Assembly (NCBI GenBank): GCA_965242895.1 | Contig: OZ251507.1 | Location: 1,860,001 to 1,924,000, forward strand | Source: CATQHL01 sp965242895 | GTDB lineage: Bacteria; Actinomycetota; Acidimicrobiia; Acidimicrobiales; CATQHL01 | Direction of reading: 5' to 3' | DNA: 64,000 bases | Shown: one piece after another, positions 8,448 to 16,791 of the stretch | Layout of the letters: each line of letters begins with the position of its first letter | How positions within the stretch are numbered: position 1 is the first letter of the stretch | Position numbers and translations under genes: made by a program | The notes under the pieces: generated by a model | The model's input: only the letters and a program-made list of their open reading frames with translations | Told to the model about the DNA's origin: nothing | The model's database searches: none

Positions 8448-9800
8448 TCATGCTACGGCTTCCATGGCAGAAGCTACGGCAGAATTATAAGTTTCGCTTC
8501 CAAGCCAAACCTCCACGTTTGGGTCCAAGCCTTGCTGCACATTGGTGACTAGGCGGTGGATCGTGTTGCCACAAGTTCCTTTAGGTAGCACTCCAAGTAT
8601 TTGTTTGCTCGTTACTTCTAGCAGGAGTGGCTGCCATAAATGACGGTCGATCGCTGTTATGTGAACTTTGGTTGGCCCATGCTTGGAAATGAAGCCTCCT
8701 ATTCTGAGTGGGCTTGACTTTCTCCGAAACCCGAGATCGATGAATCGCTCAAAAGTTGTTTGCCTTAGAGGTTTGCTAAATTTAATCGTTAACGGTGCAC
8801 CGCAAATGGTGTAAGCATCATTACCTTGTTCAGTTGCATTCATCCAGAGTAGATTTTCCGCATACTCTGTTAAGTGTCGATAAAACCTGACAATTCGTTT
8901 TACAGTCGCACGGTGGCTCGTGAACGATTCGCTCCTATTTGTTATTTGCCCGTTATGATAGAGCAAGTGGCCGCCGCGATCTGCGTCCGGAATCTGAAGT
9001 TGCACTAGAGAATGAAGAGGATCGTAGTCCTCAACCAGGGAATCTAATCTCTTACTCAAGAAAGATAGCCGCTCAGTGATAGTTACTATTGAGGGTTGTC
9101 GTTCAATCAAACTTTGGTCACTATCTTCATAGACACTTGCATCTTCGGACTCATATTCTTCAATTCTGCCAAGATCTGAAGGCGTTTCATATCTTGCTTC
9201 GTGATTAAAACCGAGTCTGATATAGCGTTCAGGTGAAGTGGTTTTCAGGACATAATTCCATAATTGGAACAGAATTGGCGATGAGAGCCAAAGACGGTCT
9301 AGCCAAGGGTTACTATCTACTATCTCACGAACCCATTTGCTGCTTTCTTCCGCCTTGAGCGTTGTAAAGAAAACAGGGTGCCTACTATTGAGTTCTTCTA
9401 AGAGTCCGACAGTCTTATTTTCATGTTCTTCATCTTCTACACGGTAGAGCGTATCATCTAAACGGTGTATACGGATACGTTCAGGAAATAAGTCTGTCAG
9501 CTCAGGTGTGTTGTGGTTGTCGTCGGCTGTTTCGAGCATGTAAGTCTTAAGCAGTTGCCGTGTCGGTCTGCCTGATTCTAGATCTTCCACAGTCCGAAGG
9601 GCAAGCCCCTCGAAGTAATCAATAAATTCTTCCCGGGACTTCAAGCGGGGCAGATAGCCTAAGTTGTCTGTCTTGTTCATCATACTGACCAGTATAGACA
9701 GGACTTGCTTCGCCCTGCCGAGTTGCTCTGCCATGAGCGCCTGATCGTGTGCGCCGCTAGGTGAATTTGGGTCACACTCAGATGCAGGCGGCGATAACAT
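8448..9800 (-). CDS. Unrecognised 450-residue soluble protein
   Basis: The protein has no signal peptide or membrane helix. Residues ~10-45 look helical (AEQLGRAKQVLSILVSMMNK), followed by an acidic mixed region and a C-terminal part with strand-like segments (KVHITAIDRHLWQPLLLEV). I recognise no family or catalytic motif. Another possible start is the ATG at 9734. It is the first gene of a two-gene unit with the coiled-coil membrane protein and lies at the end of a row of defence genes, all on the same strand. A sensor-plus-membrane-effector arrangement is a reasonable inference, but the sequence gives no direct functional evidence. Confidence 0.55.
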   Translation of the reverse strand: MLSPPASECDPNSPSGAHDQALMAEQLGRAKQVLSILVSMMNKTDNLGYLPRLKSREEFIDYFEGLALRTVEDLESGRPTRQLLKTYMLETADDNHNTPELTDLFPERIRIHRLDDTLYRVEDEEHENKTVGLLEELNSRHPVFFTTLKAEESSKWVREIVDSNPWLDRLWLSSPILFQLWNYVLKTTSPERYIRLGFNHEARYETPSDLGRIEEYESEDASVYEDSDQSLIERQPSIVTITERLSFLSKRLDSLVEDYDPLHSLVQLQIPDADRGGHLLYHNGQITNRSESFTSHRATVKRIVRFYRHLTEYAENLLWMNATEQGNDAYTICGAPLTIKFSKPLRQTTFERFIDLGFRRKSSPLRIGGFISKHGPTKVHITAIDRHLWQPLLLEVTSKQILGVLPKGTCGNTIHRLVTNVQQGLDPNVEVWLGSETYNSAVASAMEAVA

Positions 9801-9917
9801 CTCTTGGAGATGTGTGATAGCTACCGATCGGCCATTCTATCCGATTCGCTTATTTGTCTGGAGATATTTTTGCCGCTCCGCCTCGTTTAACTCTTTTCAA
9901 CTCCCGTATGAGCGTCT

Positions 9918-12092
9918 TTATTGGGGTGTGGGTGTGTAGTTTTGTATTTTCCAGGGGGGGTTGTTGTTGGGGTTTATTTCCCAGCAGCGGATGTTTCCGG
10001 TGGTGAGTAGGCCGCATTGGTGGGTGTAGCCTGCGCTTACAGCTGTGTAGGGGCCTTTTTGTTGGAAGACGGCTGTTCCGGCGTCGTCCCAGCATTCTAT
10101 GGCCCCGTCATTGCGGAGGCCGCAGGTGTAGGTGCCTCCTACGCTGAGGTCGGTGTAGGTTTGCGGGTCGCTTGTTCTTAGCTCGTCGGGGTAGACGCCG
10201 GCTCTGGTGTAGTCGTAGTTTATGTTTAACCCGTTTCCCCAGCATTCTATTTTCCCGTCTGCGCGCAAGCCGCAGGCGTGCCGGCGTCCTGTTTGCACTT
10301 TTAGGAACTCCCGTTTGGGGGGGTCGAGTATTTGCGGGCGGTCGAAACTGCGTATCTCGTTTCTTTCTCCGGAGTCTCCCCAGCATCTAACGGTGCTGTC
10401 GGGGCGCAGCCCGCAGGTGTAGCCCCAGTCGTTCGCGACGTTCATGATGGGGTACTCGCCGGCGTAGCCTACTGTGATGAATTGGTATCCGCCCCAGCCT
10501 GCGCTGATGGTGGTGAGGGGTTCGGTTGGGGGGAGGATTTTGCTTTGGGGGAAGGCTTCGCTCCAGCATTCCACGTCCCCGCTGGGGCGCAGCCCGCAGG
10601 TGAAGTCGACGGAGGCGCTGACCTTAACGAACGCCCCCGGCGGGGGGGTGGCCCTCCCGTAGTATTCGCTGCCCCAGCACTCTACGCTCCAGTCGGGTCG
10701 CAGCCCGCAGGCGTAGTCTTGCCCTGAGGAGATGTCCACGAAAACACCCTGAGGGGTTTCCCACACGGGGTGTTCTTCCATCCACGGCGCGCTCCAGCAT
10801 TCTGTTTCTCCGCTGGGCCGCAGACCGCATTTATGCGAGTCGCTCGTGGAGAGTTTAATGAACACACCTTCGGCGTCCCGGCGGGTCTCGGGGAGTTCCT
10901 CAACCGTTTCACCCTTCGTCCAGGTCAGTTGCCAGCATTCCACGCCGCCGTTGCGTAGAGCGCCGCACGCTTCGCTCCAGTAACCGCTGCCCCCTAGCCC
11001 GACTGTGAGGAAGTCGCCGTCTGGTACGGGGGAGATTCCTCCGTTCACGCTCCAGCATTCGTGTTTTTCTCCTGGGCGCATTCCGCAGGCGAGCCCGCCG
11101 GTCACGTTGATGGTGGTGAATTTTCCTTTTGGGGGGACGAGGTAGGGGTTGTATTCGGGGTAGCGGTTGTCGTATTCTGGGGAGTACCGCGCCCAGCATT
11201 CGACAGTGCCGTTTTCTCTGAGTCCGCAAACGTCGTTGCCGCCGGCGTGGATGGTGGTGAACCGCCCGGGGGGGATGATGCCTCGTAAGGGTGGGTCGGA
11301 GTTTATGGTGAAGCCTGATCCCCAGCATTCGGCTTCGCCGTTTTCTGCTTTTAGGGCGCAGGCGAAGTAGTCGCCGGTGGCTATGTCAGTGTATTTCCCT
11401 TCAGGCGGGGTGGTGGCGCTGCCGCGGACGGTGGAAGTGCCCCAGCATTCGGTGAGCCCGCTGAGTCGGAGCGCGCAGGCGTGTTCGATGCCCGCGCTTA
11501 CTGCTGCGAAGACCCCTTCAGGGGCCTCGGCGAAGGCTTGGTAGTTTCCCCAGCATTCCACTTGTCCGCTGGGTCGGAGGCCGCAGGCGGCGTCGCGCCC
11601 AGCGGACACGGCTACGAATGCCCCCGGTGGGGGTTGGGCGGCTTGGGGGGAGGAATCCCAGTGGCGTCCTGTGTTTCTTACTTCGAGTGCGAAAGTCCAG
11701 GGGGTGTGCATGGTTGCTGTGTTCCAGGGGTAAGCGTCTGCTCTGGGTTCAGATCCGTTCCTCCCCCATCGCCAGCATTCCACGCTTCCGTCTCCGCGCA
11801 GCCCGCAGGTGTAACCCCATCCAGCGCTCACCGCAGCGAACCCCCCAGCAGCCGCCGCTTGCGGGGGGTCGGGAATAGGCAGAGCAGCAGGCAGAGCAGC
11901 AGGCGGCGCAGCGGGCGGAGGGGCGGAGTCCGCTGAGACGTTAAGCCCGGGAGCGGCGCGCAAAACCAGGGCCAAGCGCGCAGATCCCCCTTCCCCCCCG
12001 CCGCCGGCGGGGACACTAGGAGCGCAGGCGGCGGCTAACGTGAGCGCCACCACCACCGGAAACAGGCGAGGCTTCAGTCGTTGAGCGGTCAT
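9918..12092 (-). CDS. Secreted lipoprotein with 14 RCC1-like Cys-paired repeats
   Basis: The start at 12092 gives a lipoprotein signal, MTAQRLKPRLFPVVVALTLA then lipobox LAAAC; the longer open frame from 12203 would bury it. After a Gly/Ala/Pro-rich linker come repeats of about 45 residues ending in the pattern CGLRxxGxVECW, of which I count 14. RCC1-like blades of this type (RCC1_2) form seven-bladed propellers, so 14 suggests two propellers. Each repeat carries two Cys about ten residues apart, probably a disulfide, fitting an extracytoplasmic location. Unlike the lipoproteins after 25 kb it lacks the unknown N-terminal domain. It starts 14 bases after the stop of the metalloprotease-like gene and is probably co-transcribed with it. 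Ligand unknown. Confidence 0.75.
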   Translation of the reverse strand: MTAQRLKPRLFPVVVALTLAAACAPSVPAGGGGEGGSARLALVLRAAPGLNVSADSAPPPAAPPAALPAALPIPDPPQAAAAGGFAAVSAGWGYTCGLRGDGSVECWRWGRNGSEPRADAYPWNTATMHTPWTFALEVRNTGRHWDSSPQAAQPPPGAFVAVSAGRDAACGLRPSGQVECWGNYQAFAEAPEGVFAAVSAGIEHACALRLSGLTECWGTSTVRGSATTPPEGKYTDIATGDYFACALKAENGEAECWGSGFTINSDPPLRGIIPPGRFTTIHAGGNDVCGLRENGTVECWARYSPEYDNRYPEYNPYLVPPKGKFTTINVTGGLACGMRPGEKHECWSVNGGISPVPDGDFLTVGLGGSGYWSEACGALRNGGVECWQLTWTKGETVEELPETRRDAEGVFIKLSTSDSHKCGLRPSGETECWSAPWMEEHPVWETPQGVFVDISSGQDYACGLRPDWSVECWGSEYYGRATPPPGAFVKVSASVDFTCGLRPSGDVECWSEAFPQSKILPPTEPLTTISAGWGGYQFITVGYAGEYPIMNVANDWGYTCGLRPDSTVRCWGDSGERNEIRSFDRPQILDPPKREFLKVQTGRRHACGLRADGKIECWGNGLNINYDYTRAGVYPDELRTSDPQTYTDLSVGGTYTCGLRNDGAIECWDDAGTAVFQQKGPYTAVSAGYTHQCGLLTTGNIRCWEINPNNNPPWKIQNYTPTPQ

Positions 12093-12106
12093 TTTGTGTT
12101 TTGATT

Positions 12107-15100
12107 TCAGGGCGCGATTGTTGTGGAGGGTGAGTGGGTGGGTGTGGTTGTGGAGTCGCAGGGGCGCGTCTTGAGCGGTTCGGATGGTTCCCCGAGGGTC
12201 CATTTTTCTGGCACGCCGTCGCCGTCGAGGTCTAGGCTGACTACGGATCGCTCCACGCCTACGGTGAGGGATTCGTCGGCTTCGGGGTCGCCGCGAGTTA
12301 TTCCCACGATGATGAACTCATGATCGCGCATAGCGTCCGTGTTGAAGTTAGTGTTCAACCTGAAATAACCATGCTGCCGTGATCCCCAGTCGCCCATTTG
12401 ATCAGTGTCGGTGAGGTTTTCTGCGGTGAGGGCGATGAGCTTTTCGCTGGGTGTTTTACCGTCGTCGTTGGCGTTGGCTGTGAGGGGGGTGTAGGCGCCT
12501 TCGTGGCAGTCTTCGTTGGGTTCTCGTTCTGTTTTGGGGGCTCTGTGCATGACTAGCCATCGGTGGGCGTTGTACACGTTTTTGCTTCCTCCGGGTTCTC
12601 TGGGGTGGTTGTCTGTGGGCGGGTCGCCGAAGTCGAGGCGCCACACGGCGTTCTTGTCTGTTGTTTCTGATATGAAGCGGTTGTTTGTGAGTTTTCGGGG
12701 TCGGTAGATGGCGCGGAAGTCTTCTTTGTCGCGTGTGGTGATGGTAGCAGAGTGGCAGTTAAAGTAGTCCGCGGTGTACAGGTCGGGGCTGGCTACGACT
12801 GCCTGCCAGGAGCGTGGCCCGTTGCTGTAGGAGAACAGGGAGGGGTGTTTGCTGGAGATGATTTGGGGGTTAGATGGTAATCCGCTGGGGCGGTCTTCCC
12901 AGGCGCATGCGGTGCCGTAGTCGTCTAGACCGAGAAGGTGGCCGATTTCGTGGGCGAACAAGTAAACGTTGCCGACATCGTTGTCGAACATGGACACGAT
13001 TTGGATGGAGGATCCGATATCTAAAACGGGGTCGTACTCAGAGGACGACCCGGACGATTGAATCACGCGGAACACGCAGGCGCTTGCTGGGGGGCAGTGT
13101 GTGCTGGCGCTCGCGCAGTAGCGGGTGTTTGTTCTCGGGTCGGTGCATCTCCTCGAGCGGCAGATGGTTCTGTCGCCGTACGGGCGCCCCGCTCGGTGCA
13201 GACAGTTCTGCGGCTGCACCGTAGGCGCAGGCGCAGGCGCAGCGCACTCGGTCGCCGAAGCCGCAGCAGCAGTAGTGGTAGTGGTAGTGGTTGTGGTGGG
13301 GGTGCAGCGGTAGTCGGAGATTACGATGTCGAAGTTCGTGTTGGAGAATATTCGGGGGGTGTTGATGCTTGCGTCGAGCCGTTCCCCGCATTCGCTTGGC
13401 AGGGAGACGATGCCGTTGAATTCGAATACGGGATGGAAGTCGCTTCCCGTTGGGTTCAAAGCGTTGTTCCAGGCGTTCACGGCGTCGGTGAGATGCGTCG
13501 CGAAGTCTAAGGTGCTGGTGCACACCCGCAGGGGTTCACCTTTCCTGATCTTCTCGTTCAGGTAGGCTGTTTTCTCTCTCGGCAGTTGGTAGGGCTGCCA
13601 GCCGCCTGCGTCTTCGTCCGCCTGCGGAGTGGCGGGGTTTCCGATGGCGTTGGATAGGCTGCCCCCAGCGGCGGCGACGGCGTTAGTGTTTACTTGTATC
13701 GCGACGTCGTATTCCGTCCCGTTAGTCAAGCCTGTGATCGTATGCTGGAAGAACTCAAAACCCGTTCTAGTTGGTGTTGGCGTGAGAGTAACAGGGGACC
13801 CGAAAGAACTGTTAGCGGCTTCCTTCCACCGCACCTCATAATCGCGGATCGTGACGCCCGCGGCCGTCGGGTCAGCGGAACTCTGCCAGAACACTCTTAT
13901 CTGCTCGTTCCCTCCAAGGATGAGGAAGTTCTCCGGCAGCGCCGGGGGAGCGACGCAGCCCGAGGACACTGTCCTGACCGTCCCCATAGGGCAGGGCAGA
14001 GTGGTTGTCGTGGTCGTAGTCGCAGAAGCCTGAGGCGCCCCCGCCACAGTCGTAGTAGACGCAGCCGCAACAGTCGTCGTGGTCGCAGCAACAGTCGTGG
14101 TCGTCACGGCAGGAGGGGGCGGCGGGGGCGGCGGCGCCGGGGCTGGAGGCGGCGCCGGCGCAGGGGAGACCGCCGCGGTCGCCGTCGTCGTCGTGGTGGG
14201 GGTGTAGCAGCGGGCGCCGCGCAGAGTCTTACCCTCCGAGCACGAGTAAGTATAGGTGACGTTGGTGTACAGCGTGCGCGTGCACGTGCTTGAGGAGAGC
14301 ACCCAACCGCTAAGGCAGGTTCTTATTTTAGCTGGGTATGACCAGCACCGCCCGCCTGAGAGGGTGCCGGTGCCGCACGACTGAGAAGACGACGGCGACA
14401 CGTAACGCACAGTTGTGGTCGTCCGGGAGCACGCGCTGCCCGACCGTGACCACCCGGGGGGGCAGGAGTAGCTCAGGGTGCCGTATCGGGTGACGGTGCT
14501 TGTGACATTCCGGCTGCAGGTGGCCCCGGAGCGTGACCACCCGGGGGGGCAGGTGTAGGTGAGTGTGCCGTATCGGGTGACATTGCTCGTCACGTTGCGG
14601 CTGCAGGTGGCCCCGGAGCGTGTCCATCCTGGTGGGCAGGTGTAGGTGAGTGTGCCGTATCGGGTGACATTGCTCGTCACGTACCGGTAGCAGGTGGCCC
14701 CCGAGCGCGTCCAACCAGTGGAACAGGAGTAGCGCAGCGAACCGTATTGAGTGACGTAACGGTAACAAGTCGACCCGGAGAGCGTCCACCTAGGGGAGCA
14801 GTAGTGGTAGCCGCCCGTTCCGACGATGTAACGGTAACTAGCTGAGCGGGACTGGCGCAGCAAGTAATGACAGGACGCGGGCGTTCCCCTAGGAGTGCAG
14901 TAACGAGAAGCCGACTGCGTCTGACGAGACGACACCTGCGCCGTGTAACTGCAAGAATTAGGCGTCCCCCTAGGACTGCAGCTAGCCGACGCGGACTGCG
15001 TCCGCAGGGTCGTGACCTGCTCTGTGCGTGGGGAGGTCGGGTCGGTGCTCCATCGCTTCGACGCGGACTGCGTCTGCAGGGTCGTGACCTTCGCTGTATA

Positions 15101-15616
15101 ACTGCAAGAAGTAGGCGTCCCCCTAGGAGTGCAGGAAACCGACGCGGACTGCGTCCGCAGGAAAGTGACCTGCGCCGGGTAACTGCAGGAAGTGGGCGTC
15201 CCCCTAGGGGTGCAGGAAGCAGAAGCGTTCCTTGTTTCCTTGCCGCTTGTAGTGATCTTGCACATCCGGGCGAACCCTGAGCCTACTGTTCTCCACACGA
15301 GCGCCCCCGAAGCGCATGAATACGACGTCGACGCCGCTCCTAGGTCTTTCCGGCATCCCCAAGCGGGGGCCACTCCCAAGCTGAACTGAGAAGAACCCGA
15401 TGGGCAACTCAACGAAGCCGCACGAGATTCCACCTTGACGCACGCTAGAACTCCGAGAAGGAGAGTTAAGCTGTAACCGGACGAGCACGAAGCGCTCGAC
15501 CAAGCCGCCTCCCCGCCGCTGCCCTGCGCCGCCGAAACAGCGAGCCCCGCACCGCCAACGAGCGCAGCAGGAGCAGACTCCAGGGCGCTGATGCTCTCAA
15601 TCCCTTGACTACTCAA
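12107..15616 (-). CDS. Cys-rich repeat, FN3 and metzincin-like protease ectodomain
   Basis: About 1,169 residues from a TTG at 15616. Order: a Ser/Cys-rich region (to ~490) built of two repeat families, one around CTPRGTPTSCSY and one around YGTLTYTCPPGWTRSGATC; Thr-rich and Pro-rich linkers; one FN3 domain (~575-665); a protease-like region with FAHEIGHLLGLDD (complement of 12920-12952), i.e. HExxHxxGxxD as in snapalysin-type metzincins where Asp is the third zinc ligand; then a C-terminal region with DLDGDGVPEKW. It has no signal peptide of its own. The same frame continues upstream through a single TAG into a membrane-segment protein (15620-16036), so this is probably the ectodomain of an interrupted gene. 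Predicted to act outside the cell on protein substrates. Confidence 0.65.
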   Translation of the reverse strand: MSSQGIESISALESAPAALVGGAGLAVSAAQGSGGEAAWSSASCSSGYSLTLLLGVLACVKVESRAASLSCPSGSSQFSLGVAPAWGCRKDLGAASTSYSCASGALVWRTVGSGFARMCKITTSGKETRNASASCTPRGTPTSCSYPAQVTFLRTQSASVSCTPRGTPTSCSYTAKVTTLQTQSASKRWSTDPTSPRTEQVTTLRTQSASASCSPRGTPNSCSYTAQVSSRQTQSASRYCTPRGTPASCHYLLRQSRSASYRYIVGTGGYHYCSPRWTLSGSTCYRYVTQYGSLRYSCSTGWTRSGATCYRYVTSNVTRYGTLTYTCPPGWTRSGATCSRNVTSNVTRYGTLTYTCPPGWSRSGATCSRNVTSTVTRYGTLSYSCPPGWSRSGSACSRTTTTVRYVSPSSSQSCGTGTLSGGRCWSYPAKIRTCLSGWVLSSSTCTRTLYTNVTYTYSCSEGKTLRGARCYTPTTTTTATAAVSPAPAPPPAPAPPPPPPPPAVTTTTVAATTTTVAAASTTTVAGAPQASATTTTTTTLPCPMGTVRTVSSGCVAPPALPENFLILGGNEQIRVFWQSSADPTAAGVTIRDYEVRWKEAANSSFGSPVTLTPTPTRTGFEFFQHTITGLTNGTEYDVAIQVNTNAVAAAGGSLSNAIGNPATPQADEDAGGWQPYQLPREKTAYLNEKIRKGEPLRVCTSTLDFATHLTDAVNAWNNALNPTGSDFHPVFEFNGIVSLPSECGERLDASINTPRIFSNTNFDIVISDYRCTPTTTTTTTTTAAAASATECAAPAPAPTVQPQNCLHRAGRPYGDRTICRSRRCTDPRTNTRYCASASTHCPPASACVFRVIQSSGSSSEYDPVLDIGSSIQIVSMFDNDVGNVYLFAHEIGHLLGLDDYGTACAWEDRPSGLPSNPQIISSKHPSLFSYSNGPRSWQAVVASPDLYTADYFNCHSATITTRDKEDFRAIYRPRKLTNNRFISETTDKNAVWRLDFGDPPTDNHPREPGGSKNVYNAHRWLVMHRAPKTEREPNEDCHEGAYTPLTANANDDGKTPSEKLIALTAENLTDTDQMGDWGSRQHGYFRLNTNFNTDAMRDHEFIIVGITRGDPEADESLTVGVERSVVSLDLDGDGVPEKWTLGEPSEPLKTRPCDSTTTPTHSPSTTIAP
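12920..12952 (-). other. Zinc-metalloprotease active-site motif HExxHxxGxxD
   Basis: The minus strand encodes HEIGHLLGLDD. The first two His and the Glu are the gluzincin/metzincin core; Gly plus Asp at the third ligand position is the snapalysin-like variant. Confidence 0.75.
14461..14760 (-). repeat. Tandem repeat encoding YGTL-TCPPGW-RSGATC units
   Basis: Units of roughly 84-87 bases recur at least three times with few changes, each encoding a Tyr/Thr-rich segment, CPPGW, and an SGATC or SGSAC block. The pattern extends with more divergence on both sides. Confidence 0.7.
14870..15230 (-). repeat. Tandem repeat encoding CTPRGTPTSCSY units
   Basis: At least four copies of a unit encoding TQSASxSC, TPRGTP and SCSYTAQV recur at 60-70 base spacing, with one copy rewritten (KRWSTDPTSPRTEQV). 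They give the N-terminal region its even cysteine spacing. Confidence 0.65.
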
Positions 15617-15619
15617 CGC

Positions 15620-15622
15620 CTA
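15620..15622 (-). other. In-frame TAG between membrane segment and protease ectodomain
   Basis: Codons run ...CCT GCC TAG GCG TTG AGT... with no change of frame; the distance from 16036 to 15616 is exactly 140 codons. Confidence 0.8.
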
Positions 15623-16036
15623 GGCTGGTCTGCTGGAGCCGTCTAAGCCCCCTGCGAGAGTCAATATTACTGCGAACAACAGGACCGCTAAACCGGCGTG
15701 ATGCAGCCTTTCCCGCATCGACCTCTGCCTCCCAACGGGAGGACGGCTCCTAGGAACACCATCGGCGTCAGAACCGCCGGCAGGGGAGATGTCCCCTGAG
15801 AAGGACAAAGCCTTCAATGAAATCAAGAAAGCTAGCAGCGCACTCAGCACCCCCAGCCGCACCCGCGCCCGCCTAGAAGCGGCTGCGGGAGCGTCTCCCT
15901 CCTCGGGAGCGCCTCCCTTCTCGGGAGCGTCTCCATTCTGTGGGCCGCCTTCGTTCAGGGGTGCGGGCTCATGTGGGCCGGGGGCCGCCTTACTCCCCTG
16001 TTCGTGCCTTTTGAACTTCTGTTCTGAATCTGCCAT
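15620..16036 (-). CDS. N-terminal membrane segment of the interrupted protease gene
   Basis: A 138-residue open frame starting MADSEQKFKRHEQ, with a Pro/Gly-rich hydrophilic N-terminus, a first hydrophobic segment (VLSALLAFLISLKAL) and a second (LAVLLFAVILTLAGGL) just before its TAG at 15620-15622. The 1,169-residue ectodomain follows in the same frame after one further codon (GCG). The large FN3 proteins in this window also have a charged N-terminus followed by one hydrophobic helix, so this piece is best read as the signal/anchor of the protease. It may be a free small protein, the N-terminus of a nonsense-mutated gene, or a readthrough product. Confidence 0.6.
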   Translation of the reverse strand: MADSEQKFKRHEQGSKAAPGPHEPAPLNEGGPQNGDAPEKGGAPEEGDAPAAASRRARVRLGVLSALLAFLISLKALSFSGDISPAGGSDADGVPRSRPPVGRQRSMRERLHHAGLAVLLFAVILTLAGGLDGSSRPA

Positions 16037-16062
16037 TATCGGGATCCTGACTTTCTGCTTAA

Positions 16063-16112
16063 TTTAATGTTTCACGCCCACCAAAAATCGATGCGATCAC
16101 GCTGACATTAAA
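16063..16112. promoter_or_regulatory. Candidate operator: spaced inverted repeat between divergent genes
   Basis: Exact arms TTTAATGT (16063-16070) and ACATTAAA (16105-16112) with a 34-base spacer lie between the protease gene and the divergent TetR gene. A TetR-family regulator often binds such an intergenic region, but the long spacer is unusual, so this is tentative. Confidence 0.25.
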
Positions 16113-16171
16113 CCTAGCACACATTCTCACGACATGTTGCACGACCCCCCGAGCGGTTAGCCTGAGGGCTT

Positions 16172-16771
16172 ATGAGCGATAACAACCGCCGGCGGGAGGT
16201 CATTGACGCAGCCGCTCGCGTCTTCGATCAGAAGGGCTATGACGCCACTTCCACGCAGGACATCGCGGACGAGGTCGGAATACTGAAGGGCAGCCTCTAT
16301 TACTACATTGAGTCTAAGGAGGAGTTGCTGTTCACGATCATCAAAGAAGCCTACGACGCCGCCCTCGCTGCGGTCGCGGAACTCGAAAAAAGGGAGGGGG
16401 GCGCACTTGAGATGGTGGGCGCTCTTGTCCGCAAGCACGTGGAGGTGTTTACTTCGACCCGCGTCCAGACCTCCGTCTTCTTCAGGGACTTCCGGTCTCT
16501 TTCCCCCGAACGGCAGAGGGTGATCAAGGAGGCCGGCGAGGTTTACAGCAGCTTCCTCAGAGGTCAGATACGTCGAGGCCAGAGCGAGGGCGTCATCCGC
16601 CCCGACCTGAACCCTAGGCTCTGCGCCATCGGGATCATCGGGATGCTTAACGCAATGTCGTTCTGGTATCACCCCGAGGGGCCTGCCAGCCCTTCGGAGA
16701 TCGGCGAGGAGTTCTCCCGCCTCGCGATCGAGGGTCTCAGGTTCCCCGGCGCTGAGCGTCAGCACCCCTGA
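16172..16771 (+). CDS. TetR-family transcriptional regulator
   Basis: A 199-residue protein with the N-terminal TetR HTH: IDAAARVFDQKGYDATSTQD then IADEVGILKGSLYYYIESKE at about residues 10-52. The C-terminal ligand domain looks like the KstR2/fatty-acid-type subgroup (FFRDFRSLSPERQRVI). It is transcribed with the MFS gene starting 20 bases after its stop, and divergently from the secreted protease gene. The usual role is repression of its own promoter and the adjacent transporter until a ligand binds; the ligand cannot be told from sequence. Confidence 0.88.
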   Translation: MSDNNRRREVIDAAARVFDQKGYDATSTQDIADEVGILKGSLYYYIESKEELLFTIIKEAYDAALAAVAELEKREGGALEMVGALVRKHVEVFTSTRVQTSVFFRDFRSLSPERQRVIKEAGEVYSSFLRGQIRRGQSEGVIRPDLNPRLCAIGIIGMLNAMSFWYHPEGPASPSEIGEEFSRLAIEGLRFPGAERQHP

Positions 16772-16791
16772 GGGGGGAGGATGGGGGAAGT

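Noticed and set aside
13694..14293. Long plus-strand Arg-rich open frame opposite the protease gene
   Set aside because: Extreme Arg content and no ribosome site; it is the shadow of the Thr/Cys-rich repeats on the minus strand.
16157..16765. 202-codon minus-strand frame opposite the TetR gene
   Set aside because: TetR HTH on the plus strand is clear, and the antisense frame arises from its codon bias.
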